Positions 10,813 to 24,741 of a stretch of 64,000 nucleotides of DNA are shown here, one piece after another. Position 1 is the first letter of the stretch; the number at the start of each line of letters is the position of its first letter. The position numbers and the translations under genes are program-made. The stretch covers positions 310,001 through 374,000 of the forward strand of contig NZ_RXOZ01000022.1 of NCBI RefSeq assembly GCF_003991205.1, written 5' to 3'. The stretch comes from Georgenia sp. SYP-B2076 (GTDB lineage: Bacteria; Actinomycetota; Actinomycetes; Actinomycetales; Actinomycetaceae). The notes beneath the pieces were generated by a model. The model was not told the origin of the DNA and did not search any database. It saw only the letters and a program-made list of their open reading frames with translations.

Positions 10813-11963
10813 CGGCGGGTGGTTCCTCCGCCGGCCGCGTCCACGTCCCCCAGGACGCCCTCGAACGCGTCCCGGTAGGCGGCGGCGAGGCGGAGCGTGT
10901 CGTGCCGCGCGCTGCCGTCGCCCACCCCCACCTGCCGCAGGAGCAGGACGGCGCCGCAGGCCGACGCGGCCTCGGTGAGGTCGTCGAGATCCTCCACCGC
11001 GGCGGGGTCGGCGATCATCACGTCGAGGCGCAGGTCGGGGGCGTGCTCGTGCAGGCTGCGCACGTGGTCGGCGGCGCTCATCCCGTAGGTCTCGCCCGCC
11101 TGGGCGGAGAGGTTCAGCGTGAGCGCGCGCCGGGCGCGGGTGGTGTGCAGGGCCTCGGAGAGGTCGGGGACGAGCAGGTGCGGGATGACGGAGGAGTACC
11201 AGGAGCCCGGGCCGAGCACGACCCAGTCGGCGTCCCGCACCGCCTCGAGCGCCTCCGGCCGGGCGGGCGGGTTCTCGGGCAGCACGCGCACGTGCTCGAC
11301 CCGTCCCTCGCTGAGCGCGACCTGCGCCTGGCCGCGGACCGTGCGCAGCTGCCCCGCGGAGCGCACGTCGGCCTCGATCTCGAGCGGCACCGCCGCCATG
11401 GGCAGCACCCGGCCGCGCACGCCGAGCAGGCGCCCGACCCAGTCCAGGCCCGCGACCTCGTCCCCGAGGAGCTCCCACAGCGCGACAATGAGGAGGTTGC
11501 CCACCGCGTGGTTGTTCAGCGGTCCCTCGGAGCAGAACCGGTGCTGGAGCACGTCGCGCCAGGTCAGCCCCCACTCGCCGTCGTCGCACAGGGCCGACAG
11601 CGCCATGCGCAGGTCGCCCGGGGGCAGCACGCGGAGCTCCTCGCGCAGGCGCCCGGAGGAGCCGCCGTCGTCCGCGACCGTCACGACGGCCGTGAGGTTC
11701 TGGGACACGTGCCGCAGCGCGCCGAGGGTCGCCGCGAGCCCGTGGCCGCCGCCGAGGGCGACGACGGCGGGGCCCCGGGCCCCCGACTGCATGCCGGCGC
11801 GCGCCCGCGCCGTGCCCGGGACCACCTCGGGGATCCCCGGCCCGCCGAGGAGGGCGGCGAGCGAGGCGTCGGCCGGTCCGGTGGGCATGGCAGACCGCGG
11901 CAACCGGGGTCGGGGCTCCGGCTCCGGCTCCGGCGGCACCTTCGGCTCGGGCTGCCGGCTCAT
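10809..11963 (-). CDS. yvcK: YvcK/CofD-like gluconeogenesis factor
   Basis: This 384-residue protein belongs to the YvcK (GlmR, CuvA) family, UDP-sugar-binding regulators that support cell-wall precursor supply and growth on gluconeogenic carbon. Key segments are [60 protein letters not shown] and [16 protein letters not shown] proline- and acid-rich N-terminal extension of about 60 residues precedes the domain and is probably disordered. The start at 11963 overlaps the rapZ stop as ATGA, and the stop overlaps whiA as ATGA, so this is a tightly coupled operon. Confidence 0.92.
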   Translation of the reverse strand: MSRQPEPKVPPEPEPEPRPRLPRSAMPTGPADASLAALLGGPGIPEVVPGTARARAGMQSGARGPAVVALGGGHGLAATLGALRHVSQNLTAVVTVADDGGSSGRLREELRVLPPGDLRMALSALCDDGEWGLTWRDVLQHRFCSEGPLNNHAVGNLLIVALWELLGDEVAGLDWVGRLLGVRGRVLPMAAVPLEIEADVRSAGQLRTVRGQAQVALSEGRVEHVRVLPENPPARPEALEAVRDADWVVLGPGSWYSSVIPHLLVPDLSEALHTTRARRALTLNLSAQAGETYGMSAADHVRSLHEHAPDLRLDVMIADPAAVEDLDDLTEAASACGAVLLLRQVGVGDGSARHDTLRLAAAYRDAFEGVLGDVDAAGGGTTRR

Positions 11964-12910
11964 TCGCGCCCCAGGTCCCGGTGCAGGGTGCGGACCGACT
12001 GCCCGCGCTCGCGCAGGCGCGCGGCGATCGCCTCCGTCATGGCCACCGAGCGGTGCTTGCCGCCCGTGCAGCCCACCGCGATCGTCACGAACGGCTTGAG
12101 CTCGTTGATGTAGCCGTCCAGCACCGGCGCGATGGCGTCGACGTAGCGGTCGGCGAAGGCCTCCGCGCCGTCCTGGCCGAGCACGTAGTCGCGCACCTCC
12201 TTGTCCTTGCCGGTGAGGTGGCGCAGCTCGGTGACCCAGTAGGGGTTGCTCAAAAAACGCACGTCGACCACGTGGTCGGCGTCGAGCGGGAGGCCGTACT
12301 TGAAGCCGAAGGAGACGACGGTCAGGCGTAGCGGGCGTTCGCCCTCCCCCGCGACCAGCTCGCGGACCTTGCGGGCCAGGTCGTGCACGGACAGCTCGGT
12401 GGTGTCGATGAGGACGTCCGCGCGGCGGCGCAGGTGCGCGAGGAGCTTGCGTTCCGCGGCGATGCCGTCCATGAGGCGGCCGTCGCCCTGCAGCGGGTGG
12501 GGCCGGCGCACGGACTCGTAGCGGCGGACGAGCTCCTCGTCGGTGGCGTCGAGGAAGACGATGCGGTAGTCGGTGCCCTGCACGCGCAGCTCGTCGAGCA
12601 CGGCGACGAGCTCGGCGAAGAACTCGCGGCTGCGCACGTCCACCACCGCGGCGAGGCGGTGCACCCCGCCGCCGGTGGGGGTCATCATGCGGGCCAGGGC
12701 GGCCAGCATCCGCGGGGGCAGGTTGTCCACCACGTACCAGTCGAGGTCCTCCAGCGCGGCCGCGGCGCGCGAGCGGCCCGCCCCGGACATGCCGGTGATG
12801 ATGAGCAGCTCCGGCGGGGTGGCCTCCGGCAGCCGCGCCTGGGCGTCCAGCAGAGGGATTCCCTCCGGCACTGTCGGCGGCCTGCTCTCGTCGGTGCCCT
12901 GGGTGTCCAT
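11960..12910 (-). CDS. rapZ: RNase adapter protein RapZ (P-loop nucleotide-binding)
   Basis: The 316-residue product has a Walker A motif GMSGAGRS (residues 40-47) and the RapZ/YvcJ family segments [42 protein letters not shown] and [11 protein letters not shown]. In E. coli RapZ delivers small RNAs to RNase E to control glmS; in Gram-positives YvcJ is an NTPase with a less clear role. The N-terminal 30 residues are low-complexity. It starts 5 nt after the uvrC stop and overlaps yvcK, so it belongs to the same transcript. Confidence 0.92.
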   Translation of the reverse strand: MDTQGTDESRPPTVPEGIPLLDAQARLPEATPPELLIITGMSGAGRSRAAAALEDLDWYVVDNLPPRMLAALARMMTPTGGGVHRLAAVVDVRSREFFAELVAVLDELRVQGTDYRIVFLDATDEELVRRYESVRRPHPLQGDGRLMDGIAAERKLLAHLRRRADVLIDTTELSVHDLARKVRELVAGEGERPLRLTVVSFGFKYGLPLDADHVVDVRFLSNPYWVTELRHLTGKDKEVRDYVLGQDGAEAFADRYVDAIAPVLDGYINELKPFVTIAVGCTGGKHRSVAMTEAIAARLRERGQSVRTLHRDLGRE

Positions 12911-12915
12911 GACTC

Positions 12916-15096
12916 TCAGGATGCCAGGTAGTCGTCGTCGGCAGGCCCGGGGTCCGCCGTCGCCTCACCGCCGGATGGGGTGGGCCCGAGGGCGCCGAGG
13001 ATGGCCTGCGCGGTGCGCGGACCGATGCCCTTGACGGCGGCGACCTCCTCCACGGTGGCGGCCCGGATGTTCTTCACGGAGCCGAAGGCCTTGAGCAGCG
13101 CGGCCTGACGGGTGGGCCCGAGCCCGGGTACGTCGTCGAGCACGGACCGTGTCATCGCCTTGGCGCGCCGCGAGCGGTGGTGCGTGATGGCGAAGCGGTG
13201 GGACTCGTCACGCAGGTGCTGCAGCAGGTACAGGGACGGGCTGGTGCGCGGCAGCACCACGGGGAAGTCGTCGCCGGGGAGCCAGACCTCCTCCAGCCGC
13301 TTGGCCAGGCCGACCAGGGCGACGTCCTCGATCCCCAGGTCGTCGAGGACCCGCTGCGCCGCCGCGACCTGCGGCTGGCCGCCGTCGACGATCACGAGGT
13401 TGGGCGGGTACGCGAACCTGCGGGCGCGACCCGTGCGCGGGTCCACCGGTCCGGAGCGCAGGGGCACGCCGTCGTCGTCGAGGGTGTCGAGGTCCGGGCC
13501 GGCGTCGTCCGGGTCCCCGCCGTCCAGGGCGGCGGCCACAGGGTCGAGGGACGCCGTCGCGGCGTCCGGGCCGGCCACGAGCGCCTCCTGCTCCGCGACG
13601 TAGCGCTTGAAGCGGCGCCGCAGCACCTCGTCCATCGCGGCGGTGTCGTCCCGGGCGCCCTCGCCGTTCTCCCCGCGGACCACGAAGTGCCGGTACTCGG
13701 ACTTCTTCGGCACGCCGTCCTCGAACACGACCATCGAGCCCACCTGGTAGGTGCCCTGCGTGTGGGAGATGTCGTAGCACTCGATGCGCAGGGGCGACTC
13801 CGGCAGCTCGAGGGCCTCCTGCAGCTCGCTCAGCGCCTTGGAGCGGGACGTCAGGTCCCCGGCGCGGCGCGCCTTGTGCAGCGCGAGGGCATGGGTCGCG
13901 TTGGTCCGTACGGTCTCCGCGAGCGCCTTCTTGTCCCCGCGCTGGGGTACGCGGATGCTCACGCGCGAGCCGTGGAGCCCGGAGAGCCACTCCGTCATGC
14001 CGTCGACGTCGGCGGGCAGGGCCGGGACGAGGATCTCCTTGGGCACGGCGGTGGTGGGGGCGTGCGCGACGTCGTCGACGCTGGTGGCCTCCCCGTCGAC
14101 GGCGCGCGCGCGGGCCTTGCCCACGGAGCGGGAGTCCCGCGGGGCCACGGGCGCCCGGTCCGCGCCGCCGTAGACCTGGAGGAGCATGTGCTCCACCAGC
14201 CCCGGCTCGTCCAGCTCCTCGACGCGCTCCACCACCCAGCCGCGCTGGCCCCGGATGCGCCCGCCGCGGACGTGGAAGACCTGCACGCTGGCCTCGAGGT
14301 CGTCGGCGACGAGGGCGAAGATGTCCGCGTCCGTGCCGTCGGGGAGCACCACGGCGTTCTTCTCCACCACCCGGCGCAGGGCGGCGACGTCGTCGCGCAG
14401 GCGGGCGGCGCGCTCGTAGTCCTGCTCCCCGGCGGCCTCGCGCATCTCGCGCTCGAGGCGGCGCAGGTACGGGCCGGTCTCACCCTCCATGAACCGGCAG
14501 AACTCCTCGGCGAGCGCGCGGTGGTCGTCCTGGGAGATCCGGCCCACGCACGGGGCGGCGCACTTGTCGATGTAGCCGAGCAGGCACGGGCGGCCCGAGG
14601 ACTCGGCGCGCCGGTAGACACCGGCGGAGCACGTCCGCACGGGGAAGACCCGCAGCAGCAGGTCGACGGTCTCGCGGATCGCCCACGCGTGGGTGTACGG
14701 ACCGAAGTAGCGGGTGCCCTTGCGCTTGGCCCCGCGCATGACCTGGACCCGGGGCACGTCCTCCCCCATCGTCACGGCGAGGAACGGGTAGGACTTGTCG
14801 TCGCGGAGCTTGACGTTGAACCTCGGGTCGAACTCCTTGATCCAGGCGTACTCCAGGGAGAGGGACTCCACCTCGGTGCCCACCACGGTCCACTCCACCG
14901 AGGCGGCCGTGGTGACCATCTGCTGGGTGCGAGGGTGCAGCGCCGAGAGGTCCTGGAAGTAGCTGCCCAGGCGGCTGCGCAGGCTCTTGGCCTTGCCGAC
15001 GTAGATGACCCGCCCGTGCGGGTCCCGGAAGCGGTAGACGCCCGGGGCATCGGGCACCTCACCCGGCCGAGGGCGGTACGTGGACGGGTCGGCCAT
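12916..15096 (-). CDS. uvrC: Excinuclease ABC subunit UvrC
   Basis: This 726-residue nuclease makes both incisions around DNA lesions after UvrA and UvrB loading. Order of domains: GIY-YIG nuclease (residues about 17-95, with GVY and [13 protein letters not shown]), UVR motif that contacts UvrB (about 205-240), RNase H-like nuclease (with [14 protein letters not shown]) and C-terminal helix-hairpin-helix pair ([15 protein letters not shown] and [13 protein letters not shown]). It is longer than E. coli UvrC, mainly because of an acidic Asp/Gly-rich insertion of about 50 residues before the RNase H core. It heads the uvrC-rapZ-yvcK-whiA operon. Confidence 0.97.
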   Translation of the reverse strand: MADPSTYRPRPGEVPDAPGVYRFRDPHGRVIYVGKAKSLRSRLGSYFQDLSALHPRTQQMVTTAASVEWTVVGTEVESLSLEYAWIKEFDPRFNVKLRDDKSYPFLAVTMGEDVPRVQVMRGAKRKGTRYFGPYTHAWAIRETVDLLLRVFPVRTCSAGVYRRAESSGRPCLLGYIDKCAAPCVGRISQDDHRALAEEFCRFMEGETGPYLRRLEREMREAAGEQDYERAARLRDDVAALRRVVEKNAVVLPDGTDADIFALVADDLEASVQVFHVRGGRIRGQRGWVVERVEELDEPGLVEHMLLQVYGGADRAPVAPRDSRSVGKARARAVDGEATSVDDVAHAPTTAVPKEILVPALPADVDGMTEWLSGLHGSRVSIRVPQRGDKKALAETVRTNATHALALHKARRAGDLTSRSKALSELQEALELPESPLRIECYDISHTQGTYQVGSMVVFEDGVPKKSEYRHFVVRGENGEGARDDTAAMDEVLRRRFKRYVAEQEALVAGPDAATASLDPVAAALDGGDPDDAGPDLDTLDDDGVPLRSGPVDPRTGRARRFAYPPNLVIVDGGQPQVAAAQRVLDDLGIEDVALVGLAKRLEEVWLPGDDFPVVLPRTSPSLYLLQHLRDESHRFAITHHRSRRAKAMTRSVLDDVPGLGPTRQAALLKAFGSVKNIRAATVEEVAAVKGIGPRTAQAILGALGPTPSGGEATADPGPADDDYLAS

Positions 15097-15109
15097 GCCA
15101 GGAAGCCTA
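15097..15109 (-). promoter_or_regulatory. Leaderless-type -10 element for uvrC
   Basis: TAGGCT (complement of 15104-15109) ends 7 nt before the ATG, and no Shine-Dalgarno sequence is present. Transcription would start at or next to the start codon. Confidence 0.55.
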
Positions 15110-15156
15110 CGTCAGGGTGCCCACACGCCGGCCGGGGGTGGGGGCCGGCCAGGCCC

Positions 15157-15669
15157 TCAGTCGGCCACGGGCACGGCGCCGGCCGCGCTCTGCGCCGGGG
15201 CGGCGGGCACCGCGGGCTCGACGCGGACCGGGAAGTGCACGGACCGCGCGACGTGGTTGTGCTCGCGGGCCTCGTGGTGGAGCCGAGCGGCGAGCTCCTC
15301 GGTGATGCCCGGCTCCGCGTAGGTCACGCGGGGGCGCAGAACCACCTCCACGAACGGGCCGGCACCGGCGCCCTCGATCCGCTGGGTGCCGGTCGCCTTG
15401 TCGAAGTACCCCGTCACGACGACGTCGTGCTTGGCCGCCGTGCGGAGGAACCACAGCATCTGGGCCTGGGAGATGGAGCCGACGAAGAGCTCCTCCGCGC
15501 GGTACCGGCTCACGTCCGTGCGCACCTTGAGATCAGAGGTGGCGAGCAGGGTGGGTTTGCCCTCGACGCGCACCTCGTGGTCGCGGGAGTAGCTCGTGTA
15601 GCTGGCGGTGCCACGCTCGTCGGCGCCCGTCCAGTCGACGGTCACGTTGTACGTCTGGAGTGCTCCCAT
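15157..15669 (-). CDS. OsmC-family protein lacking both cysteines
   Basis: The 170-residue product aligns in layout with OsmC/Ohr-type proteins: N-terminal beta-strands, a central helix (SISQAQMLWFLRTAAKHDVVV) and a C-terminal NFPV-like segment (SVHFPVRVEP). In active OsmC and Ohr peroxidases the central helix starts with a reactive cysteine and a second cysteine lies near the C-terminal third. Here both are gone, and the whole protein contains no cysteine. It is therefore unlikely to reduce organic hydroperoxides by the usual chemistry; a binding or structural role is possible. The last 20 residues are Ala/Pro-rich. It stands alone on the minus strand with its own leaderless-type promoter. 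Confidence 0.8.
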   Translation of the reverse strand: MGALQTYNVTVDWTGADERGTASYTSYSRDHEVRVEGKPTLLATSDLKVRTDVSRYRAEELFVGSISQAQMLWFLRTAAKHDVVVTGYFDKATGTQRIEGAGAGPFVEVVLRPRVTYAEPGITEELAARLHHEAREHNHVARSVHFPVRVEPAVPAAPAQSAAGAVPVAD

Positions 15670-15681
15670 GACCCCACGCTA
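15670..15681 (-). promoter_or_regulatory. Leaderless-type -10 element for the OsmC gene
   Basis: TAGCGT (complement of 15676-15681) ends 6 nt before the ATG at 15669. No ribosome-binding site is visible. Confidence 0.5.
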
Positions 15682-15723
15682 GCCGTCCGCCCTGGGGTGG
15701 GCGAGGGGTTCCGGGACGTCCCC

Positions 15724-15773
15724 ACGCCCAATGACACCGTCCGTCCGCACCCGACGCCGAGCGACACCTTCCG
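15724..15773. repeat. Paired 20-nt imperfect direct repeat
   Basis: Copies at 15724-15743 and 15754-15773 (consensus ACGCCnAnyGACACCkTCCG) match at 16 of 20 positions and are spaced 30 nt apart, in the spacer before the decayed DUF559 gene. Confidence 0.6.
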
Positions 15774-15801
15774 CACCGAAGTCGGCCGCCTCGGACCGCC
15801 G

Positions 15802-16259
15802 ATGCTGACCGTGCCGCTCCTCGACGCGCTCGTCCGCGCGAGCGGCATCACCGTCCCGGCAGTGATCGCCTTCCGCCGCGCGCACCCCGGCGCCCGCGGC
15901 AGCCGCCTGCTTGATCGGGCGCTGACGATGGTCTCGGGGCTGGCTGAGTCGCCACCGGAGTCGCGCCTCCGGGTCACGTGCTGGAGTCGGGCCTCCCGAT
16001 GTCCGAGGTCAACTACAGCGGGCTGGACAACGGAGCGTTCGTCGCCCGGGTCGACCTCGCCTGGCCGGAGCTGCGGGCGGCGGTCGAGTACGACGGCGCC
16101 TACCACGACGCTCCCGAGCAGATCGCGAAGGATCGCGTGCGCATCAACAACCTCCGGGCAGCAGGCTGGACCGTGCTCGTCATCGATCGGCGGCAGACGA
16201 AGCAGCCAGGGGCCGTCGTCGAGCTCATCGCCCGCACGCTCGCGCGTGCTGCTCGATGA
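15802..16259 (+). pseudogene. Remnant of a DUF559-type restriction-endonuclease-fold protein
   Basis: Two reading frames together give one coherent protein. The first (15802 to about 15978) reads a typical DUF559 lead-in, ending AESPPESRLRV; the second (from about 15978 to 16259) continues LESGLPMSEV and then ARVDLAWPELRAAVEYDGAYH, the conserved core of the fold, and GWTVLVID. The switch between frames at about 15976-15980 is best explained by loss of one base. The usual N-terminal half of about 150 residues (an AbiEi-like winged helix in many relatives) is missing. So the gene is both truncated and frameshifted. A sequencing error could explain the frameshift but not the truncation. The spacer after it, 16260-16379, shows no gene. 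Confidence 0.65.
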
Positions 16260-16379
16260 CCGCCGCCGCGGCCGGTGCGCCAGAAGGGAGGGCAGCCGGC
16301 GGGCCGGCCCGGTGATGAGCCCCGTCGGCACCCACGCACGGCGACGGCGAGTGACGGGGTGAGCCCCGCCGCCCCCGCG

Positions 16380-16417
16380 CGGAGCCGACGGGGCGGCGCA
16401 CCACCCGGTCGGCTCCG
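16380..16417 (-). terminator. Hairpin downstream of uvrA
   Basis: Ten-bp arms CGGAGCCGAC (16380-16389) and GTCGGCTCCG (16408-16417) flank an 18-nt loop, 14 nt past the uvrA stop on the minus strand. No T-tract is seen. Confidence 0.45.
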
Positions 16418-16430
16418 CCGTCGCCCGCGG

Positions 16431-19286
<2,856 letters not shown>

Positions 19287-19332
19287 CCGGAGATGATACG
19301 TGGCCGCACCAGAGTGGCGCACATGTGTTCGA
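19287..19332 (-). promoter_or_regulatory. uvrA promoter with LexA-like SOS box
   Basis: TATCAT (complement of 19293-19298) ends 6 nt before the GTG, so the mRNA is probably leaderless. Upstream, the complement of 19317-19332 reads TCGAACacatGTGCGC. This matches one full half-site and 4 of 6 bases of the other half of the actinobacterial LexA consensus TCGAAC-N4-GTTCGA. Confidence 0.5.
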
Positions 19333-19412
19333 TCACAGGTGGCGCCGCTCGCCGCCCACGCGCCTCCCAAACGCCCCCACCGGCGCCCGGCGCATCCCAG
19401 CCCGCGGGCCGC

Positions 19413-19469
19413 GCGAGGACTTGACCGCTCGCGGCCGGGAGGCGGGCGACCGCGTGCGAGGACTTGACC
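19413..19469. repeat. Paired GCGAGGACTTGACC repeat
   Basis: Exact 14-nt copies lie at 19413-19426 and 19456-19469, 43 nt apart, between uvrA and the GH15 gene. The inner 12-mer is the exact reverse complement of the core of the repeat after opcA (5386-5397). Confidence 0.7.
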
Positions 19470-19525
19470 AGTCACCCTCCAATGCCGGCGCGCCGCCGCG
19501 GCACCGCTCTGCGAGGATGGCGGAG

Positions 19526-21466
19526 ATGCCTGCCACCGCCGCCGATCTCATCGCCGCCCTCCCCACCGGGCCCGAACGGATCGAGGACTACGCCGTCCTC
19601 GGCGACTCACACTCGGTCGCCGTCGTCTCCCGGCGCGGCTCCGTCGACTGGCTGTGTCTGCCGTGGCTGGACTCGGAGGCGTTCTTCGCCGCCCTGCTCG
19701 GCACGCCGGAGAACGGGCGCTGGCTGCTGACCGCCGTCGCCGAGGACGGCGAGGTGACGGCGGAGCGCCGGTACGTCGGTGACAGCTTCGTGCTCGAGAC
19801 CACGTACACGACGCCGACCGGGCGCGCGCGGGTCATCGAGACCATGCCGCTGGAGGACCAGCGGGCCGACCTCATCCGCCGCGTCGAGGGCCTGTCGGGG
19901 CGCGTCACCTTCGTGCACGAGTGGATGGTGCGCTTCAGCTACGGCAAGACCAAGCCGTGGATCCACCGCGACATCGACCCCGACGGCGTGCGGGTGATCC
20001 GCGCGATCGCCGGCCCGGACTCCCTCACCCTGCACGGCGACCGCCTGCCGAGGGCCGCCGACGGGCGCCACCAGGACGTCTTCGAGGTCGCGGCCGGCGA
20101 GCGTGTCGACCACGTCCTGACCTGGACGAGCTCCTGGGACCCCATCCCGGTGCTGCCGGACGTCGACGCGGAGCTGGCCCGCACGGAGACCCTGTGGGCC
20201 GGCTGGTCCCGGGCCAACACGTACGACGGCCCGTACCGCGAAGAGGTGACCCGCTCCCTGCTCGTGCTGCGACTGCTGACCCAGGAGCCGACCGGGGGCA
20301 TCGCCGCCGCCGCGACCACCTCGCTGCCCGAGGAGATCGGCGGCGAGCGCAACTGGGACTACCGCTACTCCTGGCTGCGGGACGCCGCCCTCACGCTCGA
20401 GGCGCTGGTGGACCTCGGCTTCCGGGGCGAGGCCGAGAAGTGGCGGCAGTGGCTGCTGCGCGCGGCGGCCGGGGAGCCGGAAAAGCTGCAGATCATGTAC
20501 CGGCTCGACGGCTCCCGCGAGCTGCCCGAGCGCCAGCTCGACCACCTCCCCGGCTTCGCCGGGTCCGTCCCCGTGCGGGTGGGCAACGCCGCGGTGAACC
20601 AGCACCAGAACGACGTGCTCGGGGAGGTCATGCTCGCCCTGGACCTCGCCCGCCGTGCGGGCCTGCACAAGAGCCGTCACTCCTGGGCGCTGCAGCGCCA
20701 CCTCGTCGACAACATGCTCCGGCACTGGCGCCTGCCGGACCACGGCATCTGGGAGGTCCGGGGCCCCCGCCGGCACTTCACCCACTCCAAGGTCATGTGC
20801 TGGGCGGCGCTGGACTGCGCCGTCCGCGGGGTCGAGGAGCACGGCCTGGACGGCCCCGCCGAGGCGTGGCGGGCGGCGCGGGAGGAGATCCGCGCCGACG
20901 TCCTGGCCAACGGGTTCGACCCGGCGCTGAACTCCTTCGTCCAGCACTACGGCGCCAAGCACACCGACGCCTCCCTGCTGCAGCTCGTCCAGGTGGGGTT
21001 CCTCCCGCCGGACGACCCGCGGATCCTCGGCACCGTCGCCCGGGTGCGGGCCGAGCTCGCCGACGGGCCGTGGGTGCGCCGGTACCTGACGAGCACCGGG
21101 GTGGACGGGCTCAGCGGCGGGGAGCACCCGTTCCTGGCCTGCTGCTTCTGGCTCGTGGACGCGCTGGCCCGGACCGGCGACACGGCCGCGGCGCGCCGGA
21201 ACATGGACGAGCTGGTCGCGGTCACGAACGACGTCGGCCTGCTCGCCGAGGAGTACGACCCCGTGAACCGGCGCTTCACCGGCAACTTCCCGCAGGCGTT
21301 CTCCCACCTGGCGCTTGTGCGGGCGGCGCACTCCCTGTCCGTCGCCGAGTCCGCCCCGGTCCCGGTCGGCGCCGCGGCGCCGACCGAGCCGGTCATCCCC
21401 GCAGAACAGGGCACACGCACGGGCGAGGACACCGCCGACCCCCGGCCCGCGGCGGACCGCCCGTGA
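19526..21466 (+). CDS. Glycoside hydrolase family 15 protein (glucoamylase/trehalase-like)
   Basis: The 646-residue protein has the two-part GH15 layout: an N-terminal beta-sandwich (about 1-240, opening with [28 protein letters not shown]) and a C-terminal (alpha/alpha)6 barrel. The barrel opens with [15 protein letters not shown] (R275-A288), a hallmark of the bacterial family that includes mycobacterial trehalase and glucan 1,4-alpha-glucosidases. No signal peptide is seen, so it acts in the cytosol, probably on trehalose or a maltodextrin; the substrate cannot be decided. I chose the ATG at 19526 because GAGG (19513-19516) has normal spacing to it, while the ATG at 19517 touches that site. 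The C-terminal 45 residues are low-complexity. Confidence 0.87.
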   Translation: MPATAADLIAALPTGPERIEDYAVLGDSHSVAVVSRRGSVDWLCLPWLDSEAFFAALLGTPENGRWLLTAVAEDGEVTAERRYVGDSFVLETTYTTPTGRARVIETMPLEDQRADLIRRVEGLSGRVTFVHEWMVRFSYGKTKPWIHRDIDPDGVRVIRAIAGPDSLTLHGDRLPRAADGRHQDVFEVAAGERVDHVLTWTSSWDPIPVLPDVDAELARTETLWAGWSRANTYDGPYREEVTRSLLVLRLLTQEPTGGIAAAATTSLPEEIGGERNWDYRYSWLRDAALTLEALVDLGFRGEAEKWRQWLLRAAAGEPEKLQIMYRLDGSRELPERQLDHLPGFAGSVPVRVGNAAVNQHQNDVLGEVMLALDLARRAGLHKSRHSWALQRHLVDNMLRHWRLPDHGIWEVRGPRRHFTHSKVMCWAALDCAVRGVEEHGLDGPAEAWRAAREEIRADVLANGFDPALNSFVQHYGAKHTDASLLQLVQVGFLPPDDPRILGTVARVRAELADGPWVRRYLTSTGVDGLSGGEHPFLACCFWLVDALARTGDTAAARRNMDELVAVTNDVGLLAEEYDPVNRRFTGNFPQAFSHLALVRAAHSLSVAESAPVPVGAAAPTEPVIPAEQGTRTGEDTADPRPAADRP

Positions 21467-21489
21467 CCCCTCCCAGCAGTAGGAGCAGC

Positions 21490-22215
21490 ATGACCGAGCC
21501 CACCGACGAAGGAACCGCCATGACCGCCGCCGAGCCCGCCGACGACCTCGCCGGCGCCCACGTCACCCACGGCGGCCCCTCCGCCGTCCACCGTCTCGGC
21601 GGGGTCACGGTGCGCAAGGCGTCGGTCTCCGGGGAGGACAACAACGCCTACCTGGTCACCGCCGCGGACGGCGCGCAGCTGCTCGTCGACGCCGCGGACG
21701 ACGCCCCCCGGCTGCTCGCCCTGGTGGCCGAGGGCTCGGGGCGTCTCGACGCCGTCGTCACCACCCACCGGCACTGGGACCACCACCGGGCCCTGCCCGA
21801 GGTCGTCGCGGCGACCGGCGCACTAACCCTGGCCGGCGCGCCGGACGCGGCGGAGCTCCCGGTCCCCGCCGGCCGCACGCTGACCGACGGCGACACGGTC
21901 GTCGTCGGCGACCTCACGCTCGACGTGGTCGCGCTGCGCGGACACACCCCCGGGTCGGTGGCGCTGGCGCTGACCGAGCCCGACGACGGACCGCACCCCG
22001 GCAGGGTGCACCTGTTCACCGGCGACTCCTTCTTCCCCGGCGGGCCCGGCCGCACCACGTCACCCCGAGACTTCACGAGCCTCATGGACGACCTGGAGCG
22101 CCGCGTGTTCGACCGCTTCGACGACGACACCCGCGTCTACCCCGGCCACGGCGACGACACCACCCTGGGCCGCGAGCGCCCGCACCTGGGCGAGTGGCGG
22201 GCGCGCGGCTGGTGA
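21490..22215 (+). CDS. Metallo-beta-lactamase-fold hydrolase
   Basis: This protein of about 241 residues carries the metal-binding motif THRHWDHH (His93-His99, an HxHxDH variant), then GHTPGSVAL, TGDSFFPGG and a C-terminal YPGHGDDT. This pattern fits the glyoxalase II-like branch of the superfamily, but the natural substrate is unknown. Two starts are possible: 21490 (AGGAG 4 nt upstream) and 21520 (GAAGGA 6 nt upstream), which would remove ten residues. It begins 23 nt after the GH15 gene on the same strand and is probably co-transcribed with it. Confidence 0.82.
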   Translation: MTEPTDEGTAMTAAEPADDLAGAHVTHGGPSAVHRLGGVTVRKASVSGEDNNAYLVTAADGAQLLVDAADDAPRLLALVAEGSGRLDAVVTTHRHWDHHRALPEVVAATGALTLAGAPDAAELPVPAGRTLTDGDTVVVGDLTLDVVALRGHTPGSVALALTEPDDGPHPGRVHLFTGDSFFPGGPGRTTSPRDFTSLMDDLERRVFDRFDDDTRVYPGHGDDTTLGRERPHLGEWRARGW

Positions 22216-22260
22216 GCCTGGGGGCCCGGCGGCACCTCCCCCACGGCTACTCTCTGGAGC

Positions 22261-22548
22261 ATGACGATCTTCGCCGTGGAGTACCACTACGACACCACCC
22301 GCACCCAGGACATCGAGACGCTGCGCCCCCAGCACCGCGCCTTCCTCAAGTCGCTGCACGAGGCCGGGACGCTCATTGCCTCCGGCCCGTGGCTCGACAA
22401 CGCCGCCCCCGGCGCGCTGATCCTCATCCGGGCGGCGGACCACCATGCCGCGCTCGACGCCCTGGACCCGGACCCCCTCCACCGGGCACACCTGATCACG
22501 CACCGCGCCGCGCGCGCCTGGCAGCCGGTCATCGGCTCCCTCGCCTGA
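22261..22548 (+). CDS. YciI family protein
   Basis: The 95-residue product has the ferredoxin-like YCII fold signature: an N-terminal strand FAVEYHYD, a conserved R-P-x-H-R-x-F-L-K-S-L segment (RPQHRAFLKSL), then AGTLIASGPWLDN and the Asp-rich loop LDPDPLHRAHL. YciI proteins are small putative enzymes, related to muconolactone isomerases and dehydrochlorinases, and mostly of unknown function. A TACTCT hexamer (22248-22253) ends 7 nt before the ATG, and CTGGAG lies in the same interval, so it could be read as leaderless or with a short leader. Its end faces catA across a strong hairpin. Confidence 0.8.
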   Translation: MTIFAVEYHYDTTRTQDIETLRPQHRAFLKSLHEAGTLIASGPWLDNAAPGALILIRAADHHAALDALDPDPLHRAHLITHRAARAWQPVIGSLA

Positions 22549-22558
22549 CGACGAGGTA

Positions 22559-22594
22559 CGCCGGTGGCGCCGCACGAGTGCGGCGCCACCGGCG
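22559..22594. terminator. Bidirectional 16-bp hairpin between the YciI gene and catA
   Basis: The arms at 22559-22574 and 22579-22594 are exact reverse complements around the loop CGAG. It separates two convergent genes; no T-run follows on the plus strand. Confidence 0.75.
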
Positions 22595-22613
22595 GGTCGT
22601 GCTCTCTCCGGTC

Positions 22614-24584
<1,971 letters not shown>

Positions 24585-24659
24585 TCATGCCCCTTGCGAC
24601 TGAGTGGGCCCCGGGCGCCGCTGTGAGGCCGGCGGTGAGCGACGGCGTGCGGCCGTTCC

Positions 24660-24741
24660 TTGACTTACCCGGGCACCCACGACACGATGTGTTCATTCCG
24701 CGCGCAGGTGTGCGCATACCGAACACGGGGAGGCGGTACCG
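24660..24741 (+). promoter_or_regulatory. pcaIJF promoter with operator-like palindrome
   Basis: TTGACT (24660-24665) and CACGAT (24683-24688) with a 17-nt spacer make a candidate promoter. Directly after it, 24689-24726 forms a 38-bp imperfect palindrome with outer arms GTGTTC and GAACAC and inner CGCGC/GCGC matches (11 of 15 pairs). A repressor bound there would cover the start region. The ribosome-binding site GGGGAGG (24727-24733) follows. The remaining divergent spacer (24482-24659) has a relatively AT-rich island with GTGCG-N8-CGCAC (about 24547-24564), a possible LysR site. Confidence 0.5.

Noticed and set aside
13177-15800. Very long open frame on the plus strand
   Set aside because: It lies antisense to uvrC, which has full family motifs. 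The translation is rich in Arg, Gly, Val and His with no domain pattern, typical of a GC-rich shadow frame. Only its last part, past 15802, overlaps the DUF559 remnant.
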